Below, piece after piece: positions 57,975 to 64,000 of a stretch of 64,000 nt of DNA. Source of the stretch: Reyranella sp. (GTDB lineage: Bacteria; Pseudomonadota; Alphaproteobacteria; Reyranellales; Reyranellaceae). Made by a program: the position numbers and the translations under genes. The notes below the pieces were generated by a model. It was not told where the DNA came from and made no database searches. It was given only the letters and a program-made list of their open reading frames with translations. The first letter of the stretch is position 1; each line of letters opens with the position of its first letter. The stretch lies in the NCBI RefSeq assembly GCF_017305915.1, contig NZ_JAFKJN010000011.1:1-64000 (forward strand), read 5' to 3'.

Positions 57975-58016
57975 GGGCTTTCTCCCTTTCGAGGGGACAG
58001 TCTATACACTGGCGCC

Positions 58017-58901
58017 ATGACCAAGCTCGACGGCGTTCCGGGCCCGACCTCCCGGCATTTCATCTCCCAGCGTTTGCGCATGCACTACGTCGATTGGGGC
58101 AACCCCGACGCTCCGCCGCTGCTGCTGGTCCATGGCGGCCGCGACCATTGCCGCAACTGGGACTGGGTGGCGCAGGCGTTCCGCCGCGACTGGCACGTGA
58201 TCTGCCCCGACCTGCGCGGGCACGGCGACAGCCAGTGGTCGCCGGACGGCAACTACTCGATGTCGGCCTACATCTACGACCTCGCCCAGCTGATCCATCA
58301 GCAGAACCTGGCGCCCGTCACCATCGTCTCGCACTCTCTAGGGGGCAACATCTGCCTGCGCTACACCGGCATCTATCCCGACAGCGTGCGCAAGCTGGTT
58401 GCGATCGAGGGCCTCGGCCCGTCGCCCAAGATGATCGCCGAGCGCGGCAACAAGTCGATGACCGACCGCATGAACGCCTGGATCGACGAGCAGCGGATGC
58501 TCTCCGGCCGCCTGCCGCGACGCTACGCCAGCATCGAGGACGCCTTCAGGCGCATGCAGGAGGAGAACAAGCACCTCTCGGCCGAGCAGGCGCGCCATCT
58601 CACCGAGCAGGGCGTCAACCAGAACGAGGACGGCACCTATAGCTGGAAGTTCGACAACTATGTGCGCGTCAACCCGCCCTACGACATGGGCTATCCCGAG
58701 ATCGAGAAGCTGTGGACGCAGATCACCTGCCCGACGCTCCTGGTCTACGGCAAGGAGAGCTGGGCCTCCAACCCGGAGAAGGACGGCCGGCTGAAGTATT
58801 TCAAGACGGCCAAGGTGGTCGAGTTCGAGAATGCCGGCCACTGGGTGCATCACGACCGGCTCGACGCCTTCGTCGACACGGTGCGGAGCTTCATTGCCTA
58901 A
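58017..58901 (+). CDS. Alpha/beta hydrolase (meta-cleavage-hydrolase-like)
   Basis: A 294-residue alpha/beta hydrolase of the homoserine-transacetylase-like/epoxide-hydrolase-like fold: LLLVHGGRDHCRNWDWVAQA (oxyanion), PDLRGHGDSQWSPDGNYSMS and the elbow VSHSLGGNICLRYTG. The C-terminus has TLLVYGKESWASNPEKDGRL and GHWVHHDRLDAFVDTV with the catalytic Asp and His. No signal peptide. The HG and GHW motifs fit meta-cleavage-product hydrolases or haloalkane-like hydrolases. The ATG lies 43 bases from the divergent GFA gene start. Substrate unknown. Confidence 0.9.
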   Translation: MTKLDGVPGPTSRHFISQRLRMHYVDWGNPDAPPLLLVHGGRDHCRNWDWVAQAFRRDWHVICPDLRGHGDSQWSPDGNYSMSAYIYDLAQLIHQQNLAPVTIVSHSLGGNICLRYTGIYPDSVRKLVAIEGLGPSPKMIAERGNKSMTDRMNAWIDEQRMLSGRLPRRYASIEDAFRRMQEENKHLSAEQARHLTEQGVNQNEDGTYSWKFDNYVRVNPPYDMGYPEIEKLWTQITCPTLLVYGKESWASNPEKDGRLKYFKTAKVVEFENAGHWVHHDRLDAFVDTVRSFIA

Positions 58902-58905
58902 ATCT

Positions 58906-58996
58906 GTCGTCCTGAGCGGAGCGAAGGACCTCATGGCGTTGGCCAACGGCACGCCGCTTGAAGCGCAATGAGATCCTTCGCTGCGCTCGGGATGAC
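58906..58996. repeat. Dispersed inverted repeat, copy 5
   Basis: GTCGTCCTGAGCG...GCGAAGGACCT (58906-58931) is the left arm and AGATCCTTCGC...CGGGATGAC (58971-58996) the right arm; 26 bases each, complementary with a few mismatches. It fills the gap between the hydrolase stop and the UDG start, ending 3 bases before the UDG ATG. Confidence 0.8.
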
Positions 58997-58999
58997 AAG

Positions 59000-59569
59000 A
59001 TGCTGATCGACGAAGTCCGCGCCTGCACCGTTTGCACGAAGGTCCTGCCGGCCGGCCCGCGGCCGGTCGTGCAGTTCAGCCCGACGTCGCGCCTGGTCAT
59101 CATCGGCCAGGCGCCGGGCTCCAAGGTCCATCAAAGCGGCGTGCCCTGGCAGGACGACAGCGGCGACCGGTTGCGCGCCTGGACCGGGCTCGGCGCAGAG
59201 GTATTCTACGACCCGGCGAAGGTCGCGCTGATGCCGATGGGCTTCTGCTATCCCGGCAAGGGCAGGAGCGGCGACCTGCCGCCGCGGCCCGAATGTGCGC
59301 CGCTCTGGCACGCCCGAATTTCGGCGACGATGACCGACTGCCGGCTCACTTTGCTGGTCGGCAGCTATGCACAGGCGCATTACCTGAAGACGGCTAATCT
59401 GACCGACGCGGTAAAGGCCTTTCGCACGCACGGCCCCGGCTTTTTTCCGTTGCCGCATCCGTCGTGGCGCAGTGGAATCTGGATGAAGCGCAATCCGTGG
59501 TTCGAGACGGACGTGCTGCCGGCGTTGCGACGGGCCGTGCGGAAGGCATTGGGAGGAAAGAAGACATGA
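59000..59569 (+). CDS. Uracil-DNA glycosylase, [4Fe-4S] family
   Basis: A 189-residue UDG-superfamily protein. LVIIGQAPGSKVHQSGVPWQ carries the family GxAPG...G motif 1, and PHPSWRSGIW near residue 150 is motif 2. The cysteines C9 and C12 (ACTVC), C83 (GFCYPG) and C99 (PECAP), spaced C-x2-C and C-x15-C, fit the iron-sulfur cluster of family 4/5 enzymes. It removes uracil, and sometimes other damaged bases, from DNA. The start at 59000 directly follows a repeat arm, and no ordinary ribosome-binding site is visible. It overlaps the alcohol dehydrogenase gene by 4 bases. Confidence 0.9.
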   Translation: MLIDEVRACTVCTKVLPAGPRPVVQFSPTSRLVIIGQAPGSKVHQSGVPWQDDSGDRLRAWTGLGAEVFYDPAKVALMPMGFCYPGKGRSGDLPPRPECAPLWHARISATMTDCRLTLLVGSYAQAHYLKTANLTDAVKAFRTHGPGFFPLPHPSWRSGIWMKRNPWFETDVLPALRRAVRKALGGKKT

Positions 59570-60585
59570 AGGCAGCGATTTTCCGCGGCGGCGACATCGT
59601 CGTCGATACGATCCCCGAGCCCAAGCCGGCGCAGAACCAGGCGCTGGTGAAGGTGCTGGCCTGCGGCATCTGCGGCTCGGACCTGCATGCCGCCAAGCAT
59701 TCCCATCGCGTGGTCGAGGTCAGCCGCCGGGTGCCGGGCCGCATCCCGATGGATCTCGACCGCGACGTGGTGATGGGCCACGAGTTTTGCTGCGAGCTGA
59801 TAGACTACGGGCCGAGCACCGAGAAGAAGCTGAAGGCCGGCACGCGCGTCTGCGCCATGCCGGTGATGCTCGGGCCCGATGGCCCCAAGGGCATGGGCTA
59901 TTCCAACAGCTATGTCGGCGGCTATGCCGAGCAGATGCTGCTGGCGGCGCCGCTGCTGCTCGAAGTGCCGAACGGCCTCGCGACCGAGCACGCCGCGCTG
60001 ACCGAGCCCCTGGCGGTCGGCGTGCACGCGGTCGAGAAGGCGCTGCTGGGCGGCGACGAGGCGCCCTTGGTCGTGGGCTGCGGTCCAGTCGGCCTCGCGG
60101 TGATCGCAGCGCTCCGGCTGAAGAATGTCCGGCCGATCGTCGCCGCCGACTTTTCGCCCATGCGCCGCGAGCTCGCGGTGAAGATGGGCGCCGATGTCGT
60201 CGTCGATCCGGCCAGGGAAGACCCGTACGCAAAGCTCGCCGCCGGCAAGCGCGCGGTGGTGTTCGAATGCGTTGGCGTCCCGGGATTGATCCAGCAGACC
60301 CTGGAGAAGGCGCCGCGCGACGCCAAGATCGTCGTGGTCGGCGTCTGCATGGAGCTCGACACGATCGAGCCGATGTTCGGCATCGTGAAGGAGCTGAGCC
60401 TGCAGTTCGTGCTGGGCTACACGCCCGAGGAGTTCGCCCGCTCGCTGCGCCTGCTGGCCGAGGGTGCGGTCGACGCGCCGTCGCTGATCACCGGCAAGGT
60501 CGGGCTCGATGGTGTGAAGGGTGCCTTCGAGGAGCTGGGCAGCCCCGAGCGCCATACCAAAATCCTGGTGGAGCCATGGCGTTAA
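59566..60585 (+). CDS. Zinc-type alcohol dehydrogenase
   Basis: A 339-residue medium-chain dehydrogenase. The catalytic zinc ligands are Cys36 in CGICGSDLH and the VVMGHEF site (His72-Glu73). The NAD motif is LVVGCGPVGLAVIAAL (GxGxxG), and the C-terminal GYTPEEFARSLRLLAEG completes the fold. The structural zinc lobe with four cysteines is not visible, so this is a short MDR without it. GGGAGG precedes the ATG, and it overlaps the UDG gene by 4 bases, though the functions are unrelated. Confidence 0.92.
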   Translation: MKAAIFRGGDIVVDTIPEPKPAQNQALVKVLACGICGSDLHAAKHSHRVVEVSRRVPGRIPMDLDRDVVMGHEFCCELIDYGPSTEKKLKAGTRVCAMPVMLGPDGPKGMGYSNSYVGGYAEQMLLAAPLLLEVPNGLATEHAALTEPLAVGVHAVEKALLGGDEAPLVVGCGPVGLAVIAALRLKNVRPIVAADFSPMRRELAVKMGADVVVDPAREDPYAKLAAGKRAVVFECVGVPGLIQQTLEKAPRDAKIVVVGVCMELDTIEPMFGIVKELSLQFVLGYTPEEFARSLRLLAEGAVDAPSLITGKVGLDGVKGAFEELGSPERHTKILVEPWR

Positions 60586-60728
60586 AAGTACCGGGTGCGC
60601 TCGGCCCGGCGGTGCAATACAGCTGATGACGCACCATCTATGCTTGGTTGGATCGTTGAGAGCGCTGGGAGCGCGAGGCCAGGGAGGGGCTGACCCCGCC
60701 CATCTTGGGGGAGGGGGCGCTGCGAGTT

Positions 60729-60779
60729 TGAGACTCGAGGGCGGAAAAGCATTATGCCATTGGCATCGACCGAGTCTCA
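60729..60779. repeat. Nested inverted repeats upstream of the GST gene
   Basis: TGAGACTCG (60729-60737) pairs with CGAGTCTCA (60771-60779), and inside them ATGCCA-T-TGGCAT (60754-60766) is a second palindrome. They lie between the alcohol dehydrogenase stop and the GST start. The nested arrangement may be a regulatory site. The gap 60,586-60,813 has no gene. Confidence 0.5.
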
Positions 60780-60813
60780 CGCCATGAGATTCGATGACAG
60801 GGGAGGAGAGACA

Positions 60814-61431
60814 ATGAAGTTCTACAACTCGCGCGGCCCCAACCCGCGCATGGTCCGCATGTTCATGGCCGAGAAGGGGATCGACATCCCCAAGGTCGAG
60901 ATCGACCTGTTGGCTGGCGAGAACCGGCGCGAGCCTTACACCACCAAGGTCAATCCGGCCGGCCAGTGTCCGGCGCTCGAGCTCGACGACGGCACGGTGA
61001 TCGCCGAGATCACGGCGATCTGCGAGTACCTCGACGAGATCAAGAAGGACACGCCCTCGCTGATCGGCGACACGCCGGCCGAGCGCGCCAATACGCGGAT
61101 GTGGACCCGCCGCATCGACCTCAACATCATCGAGCCGGGAGCCAACGGCTTCCGCTTCTCCGAAGGTCTCAAGCTGTTCGAGAACCGCGTCCGCTGCATT
61201 CCCGAGGCGGCCGAGGGGCTGAAGGCGACGGCACGCGACAAGCTCGCCTGGCTCGACGGGCTGATGGGCGCCAAGCCGTTCGTCGCCGGCAACAAGATCA
61301 GCATGGCCGACGTCCTGCTGTTCTCCTTTATCGACTTCATGGCCAACGTGAAGCAGCCGCTCGACCCGGCGAACAAGAACATCGGCGCCTGGTTCGAGCG
61401 CATGAAGGCGCGACCAAGCGCCGCCGCCTGA
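60814..61431 (+). CDS. Glutathione S-transferase
   Basis: A 205-residue GST. The N-terminal thioredoxin-like domain is MKFYNSRGPNPRMVRMFMAE with the glutathione-binding VNPAGQCPALELDDGTVIAE (residues 46-65, including the cis-Pro and GS-binding acidic residue), and the helical C-terminal domain is AWLDGLMGAKPFVAGNKISM followed by ADVLLFSFIDF. It fits the bacterial beta/nu-like GSTs, which detoxify electrophiles or isomerise catabolic intermediates. GGGGAGGAGAG precedes the ATG at 60814. Confidence 0.92.
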   Translation: MKFYNSRGPNPRMVRMFMAEKGIDIPKVEIDLLAGENRREPYTTKVNPAGQCPALELDDGTVIAEITAICEYLDEIKKDTPSLIGDTPAERANTRMWTRRIDLNIIEPGANGFRFSEGLKLFENRVRCIPEAAEGLKATARDKLAWLDGLMGAKPFVAGNKISMADVLLFSFIDFMANVKQPLDPANKNIGAWFERMKARPSAAA

Positions 61432-61451
61432 CCCGTTTGCCCTTTTTTCGT

Positions 61452-61487
61452 CGTTTTCGGGGCAGTAGCTTCGCGCCCACGAAAACG
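61452..61487. repeat. Hairpin after the GST gene
   Basis: CGTTTTCG (61452-61459) pairs with CGAAAACG (61480-61487) across 20 bases, just 3' of the GST gene and ahead of the NEW3 gene. A possible attenuator or terminator, but no T-tract follows. Confidence 0.4.
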
Positions 61488-61519
61488 GGGATGTTTTCTA
61501 CAAGACGCAGGGACCTGAA

Positions 61520-62680
61520 ATGCGCCGTCTGATTGCTCTGCTTGCTCTTCTTCTCGCCACGCCTGCGTTCGCCGCCGATCCGCCGGCAGCCCCGGCCGTG
61601 AAGGGGCTATGGCTCTTGACCGACTATCCGTCGCAGACCGTGCGGCCGGGTGAGGTCGCCAACATCCGCTTCAAGCTGCAGAACGCAGGCCTCGCCCCCG
61701 AGCCGCTGGCGCTCTCGGTGCAGGGCGCGCCGGACGGCTGGAAGGCCGACATCCTGGGCGGTGGCCAGCCGGTCGCCGCGGCGATGCCGGGTGCCAACGA
61801 GAGCAGCAGCCTGCAGCTGCGCGTCGACGTGCCGAAGGACGCCAAGCCCGGCTCGCAGACCCTGACCATCAATGCCAAGGGCGGTTCGCAGGCGATCGCC
61901 CTGCCGGTGACGCTCACCATCGCGAGCGAGACGCCGGCCAAGCTCACGATGAAGACCAAGCTGCCGTCGCTGATGGGCACGCCGAAATCGGCGTTCGAGT
62001 ACACGCTGTCGGTCAGCAACGATTCGGGCAAGGACCTGACCGTGGCGTTGTCGGCCCAGGCGCCGGCCAACTTCCAGGCCACCTTCACCGAGGGCTACGG
62101 CTCGAACGAGATCAGCTCGATCCCGATCGAGGCCGGCCAGTCCAAGGACATCAAGGTCAAGGTGACGCCGCCGCGCGACGTCAAGGCTGGCAACTATCCG
62201 GTGCTGGTCAGGGTCGCGGCCGAAGGCGCCACCGCCGAGCAGCGCGTGACCCTGCAGATCAGCGGCCAGGGCCGCCTGTCGCTGACCGCCAAGGACGGCC
62301 GCCTGAGCGGCGAGGCGCAGGCCGGCAAGACCGCTGAGTATACGCTGGTCGTCAGCAACGACGGCACCGCGCCGCTCGAGGAGGTCGAGATCTCGGGCTC
62401 GGTGCCGACCAACTGGAAGGCCGAGTACAATCCCAAGACCATCCCGAGCGTGGCGCCCGGCGAGAAGAAAGACGTGCAGGTCGCGGTGACGCCGTCGGAC
62501 AAGACGATCGCCGGCGATTACGTCGCCTCGTTCCGCGCCAATGCCAAGGGCGAGTCGTCGAACGCCGACTTCCGCATCACCGTCACGACCTCGACGCTGT
62601 GGGGCATCGTCGGCATCGGCATCATCGCGGTGGCGCTGCTGGTCCTGCTGGGCGCGGTCGCGCGCTTCGGCCGGCGCTGA
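61520..62680 (+). CDS. NEW3-domain (alpha-galactosidase-associated) membrane protein
   Basis: A 386-residue protein with signal [19 protein letters not shown], three successive NEW3/CARDB-like beta-sandwiches ([20 protein letters not shown], then [20 protein letters not shown], then [20 protein letters not shown]), each opened by a similar strand-turn-strand motif, and a C-terminal helix [20 protein letters not shown]. It faces the periplasm, anchored by that last helix. Together with the following ABC ATPase and permease it forms a three-gene export-type unit. AGGGACCTGAA precedes the ATG. Confidence 0.88.
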   Translation: MRRLIALLALLLATPAFAADPPAAPAVKGLWLLTDYPSQTVRPGEVANIRFKLQNAGLAPEPLALSVQGAPDGWKADILGGGQPVAAAMPGANESSSLQLRVDVPKDAKPGSQTLTINAKGGSQAIALPVTLTIASETPAKLTMKTKLPSLMGTPKSAFEYTLSVSNDSGKDLTVALSAQAPANFQATFTEGYGSNEISSIPIEAGQSKDIKVKVTPPRDVKAGNYPVLVRVAAEGATAEQRVTLQISGQGRLSLTAKDGRLSGEAQAGKTAEYTLVVSNDGTAPLEEVEISGSVPTNWKAEYNPKTIPSVAPGEKKDVQVAVTPSDKTIAGDYVASFRANAKGESSNADFRITVTTSTLWGIVGIGIIAVALLVLLGAVARFGRR

Positions 62681-62696
62681 CGGCGGGCGGGCGCAG

Positions 62697-63647
62697 ATGA
62701 GCGACCCCCTCGAGGTGGACAACGTCATCGAAGCCCGCGGCCTGCTGAAGCTCTACGGATCGGCCCGCGCGGTCGATGCGATCGATCTCAGCATCCGCAA
62801 GGGCGAGATCTTCGGCCTGCTGGGGCCCAACGGCGCCGGCAAGACGACGACGATCCTGATGATGCTCGGTCTCACCGAGACCAGCGGCGGCTCGATCGAG
62901 GTGCTGGGCTTCAACCCGGTGCGCCAGCCGCTCGAGGTCAAGCGGCGTGTCGGCTACCTGCCCGACGCGGTCGGCTTCTACGACAACCTGACGGCGCGCG
63001 AGAACCTGGTCTACATCGCGCGACTGCTCGACATCCCGCGGCGCCAGACCACTGCACGCATCATGGAGGCGCTGGAGGCGGTGCAACTCGCCGACGTCGC
63101 CGACAAGCGCGTCGCGACCTACTCGCGCGGCATGCGCCAGCGGCTGGGCATCGCCGAGATCGTGATGAAGAAGGCCGAGGTCGCGATCCTCGACGAGCCG
63201 ACCTCGGGCCTCGACCCGCACGCCACCTTCGAGCTGCTGGAGATGATCCGCGGGCTGAAGAAGGCTAATGTGGCGGTGCTGCTGAGCTCGCACCTGCTCG
63301 ATCGCGTGCAGAGCGTTTGCGACCGGGTGGCGCTGTTCAACAAGGGCAAGATCGCCCTGATGGGCACCGTCGTCGAGCTCGCGAACCAGGTGCTGGGTGC
63401 CGGCCATCCGATCCTGGTCGAGGCGAGCGGTATCGACGTGCCGGCTGTCCTCAAGGGCATCGAAGGCGTGCAGCGCGTCGTACCGGAAGGCGGAGCCTGG
63501 CGTATCGTCGCCGACCGCGACGTACGCGCGGTCGCGGCACAGCGCATCGTCGCTGCCGGCGGCTCGCTGACCCGGCTCGCCGAGCTGCAGCCCAGCCTCG
63601 AGGAAGTCTATACGCGTTACTTCGAGGAGGCTCGCCGTGCAGCGTAA
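62697..63647 (+). CDS. ABC transporter ATP-binding protein
   Basis: A 316-residue ATPase with Walker A GPNGAGKT (43-50), the signature [13 protein letters not shown] (LSGGQ variant), Walker [11 protein letters not shown] and H-loop LLSSHLLDR. The C-terminal 80 residues are an extra domain of ABC-2-type (multidrug/lipid export) ATPases. It starts at 62697, 17 bases after the NEW3 gene, and overlaps the permease start by 11 bases. Energises the permease at 63637. Confidence 0.95.
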   Translation: MSDPLEVDNVIEARGLLKLYGSARAVDAIDLSIRKGEIFGLLGPNGAGKTTTILMMLGLTETSGGSIEVLGFNPVRQPLEVKRRVGYLPDAVGFYDNLTARENLVYIARLLDIPRRQTTARIMEALEAVQLADVADKRVATYSRGMRQRLGIAEIVMKKAEVAILDEPTSGLDPHATFELLEMIRGLKKANVAVLLSSHLLDRVQSVCDRVALFNKGKIALMGTVVELANQVLGAGHPILVEASGIDVPAVLKGIEGVQRVVPEGGAWRIVADRDVRAVAAQRIVAAGGSLTRLAELQPSLEEVYTRYFEEARRAA

Positions 63648-64000
63648 TCAGGGGCGGCGTGAAGGCTCTCCCTTCACCGGCCTCGGGCCGGTCTTCGTCA
63701 AGGAACTGTCCGATCACCTCAGCAGCACCCGCATGATGGTGCTGACCCTGTTCGTGATCGTGTTCGGCGCGCTGCCGGTGGGCTTCACCCTGCAGACGCT
63801 GCGCCAGGTCACACAGTCGGACCAGTTTCTGTTCCTGCGCATCTTCACGGTCGAGCCGGAGCAGGCGCCGATCTCCTTCTACGCGGCGCTCACCTTCATG
63901 ATCCCGCTGATGGCGATCGGGCTCGGCTTCGACGCGGTGAACAGCGAGTTCAACCGCCGCACGCTCTCCCGCGTACTGTCGCAGCCGATCTATCGCGACG
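63637..64000 (+). CDS. ABC-2-type permease, cut by the window end
   Basis: The first 121 residues from GTG at 63637: a basic start [20 protein letters not shown], then [20 protein letters not shown] with the first helix, and a large helix from [20 protein letters not shown] followed by [20 protein letters not shown]. This FNRRTLSxVLSQPIxR motif is typical of ABC-2 export permeases. The gene continues beyond 64,000. It overlaps the ATPase by 11 bases and shares its operon. Confidence 0.9.
   Translation, partial: MQRNQGRREGSPFTGLGPVFVKELSDHLSSTRMMVLTLFVIVFGALPVGFTLQTLRQVTQSDQFLFLRIFTVEPEQAPISFYAALTFMIPLMAIGLGFDAVNSEFNRRTLSRVLSQPIYRD

Noticed and set aside
1..64000. Complete tRNA, rRNA or CRISPR arrays
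   Set aside because: No clover-leaf pattern other than the partial tRNA-Ser end, no rRNA-like stretch and no regularly spaced identical repeats were seen.

Overview
The window is GC-rich (roughly two-thirds G+C by eye) bacterial chromosome with tightly packed genes, many ATGA start-stop overlaps, a Bug-type (tripartite tricarboxylate transporter) substrate-binding protein, MFS carriers and many single-step catabolic enzymes. This is the style of a soil or water alphaproteobacterium such as Reyranella- or Bradyrhizobium-like lineages; the genus is inference. No rRNA, complete tRNA, CRISPR array or insertion sequence was found.

Bases 1 to about 12,658 are an integrated phage-like element whose left end lies outside the window. 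Its right boundary is a 19-base copy of a tRNA-Ser 3' end, next to a tyrosine integrase. Inside are a serine recombinase, an HNH-type cargo gene, a SF2-type helicase, a zinc-motif protein, a tentative small-terminase-like protein, a podovirus internal-virion-protein (T7 gp14-like) homologue, several unknown genes and a pentapeptide-repeat protein. A minus-strand operon (about 7.4 to 1.8 kb) ends in a clear intrinsic terminator. No capsid, portal or large terminase gene is visible here.

The rest is host chromosome. 12.7-18.2 kb: GlcG/HbpS-like protein, LVIVD-repeat propeller, lipoprotein, secreted protein and two divergent alpha/beta hydrolases. 18.4-24.8 kb: flavin reductase, MFS exporter, and an overlapping run of peptidase-C26 hydrolase, NtaA/DszA-type flavin monooxygenase, SDR, amidohydrolase and DUF2786 protein, probably one catabolic unit. 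25.1-29.5 kb: carboxylesterase, aspartase/fumarase-superfamily lyase and an AtzG/AtzE-like amidase pair. 29.6-36.8 kb: DUF2189 protein, MFS carrier, a three-gene operon (NHL protein, MetE-like protein, 2-hydroxyacid dehydrogenase) and a GMC oxidoreductase. 37-42.7 kb: small secreted proteins, SnoaL-like protein, DUF3859 protein, SBP56/methanethiol-oxidase-like protein with a membrane partner, and a D-aminoacylase-like amidohydrolase. 42.9-47.2 kb: a second MetE-like protein in an operon with a Bug receptor, a TrzA/AtzA-type amidohydrolase and a 3-hydroxyisobutyrate-dehydrogenase-like enzyme. 47.3-53.8 kb: phospholipase-D lipoprotein, an amidase broken by an in-frame TAG, LysR plus nitronate monooxygenase, and a frameshifted membrane-protein pseudogene. 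53.8-57.6 kb: a glutamine-synthetase-like enzyme and a Rieske oxygenase under a divergent IclR regulator. 57.6-64 kb: GFA protein, hydrolase, [4Fe-4S]-type uracil-DNA glycosylase, zinc alcohol dehydrogenase, GST, and a NEW3 protein/ABC ATPase/ABC permease operon cut by the window end.

The most notable signals are the phage-like element with its tRNA-Ser attachment remnant and unfamiliar gene set, the Rieske oxygenase plus glutamine-synthetase-like pair (reminiscent of gamma-glutamylation-assisted aromatic amine oxidation), a dispersed family of intergenic inverted repeats with 26-base arms, and two MetE-like proteins in separate catabolic operons. Several broken genes (Bug receptor remnant, amidase, membrane protein, VOC fragment) show ongoing gene decay.
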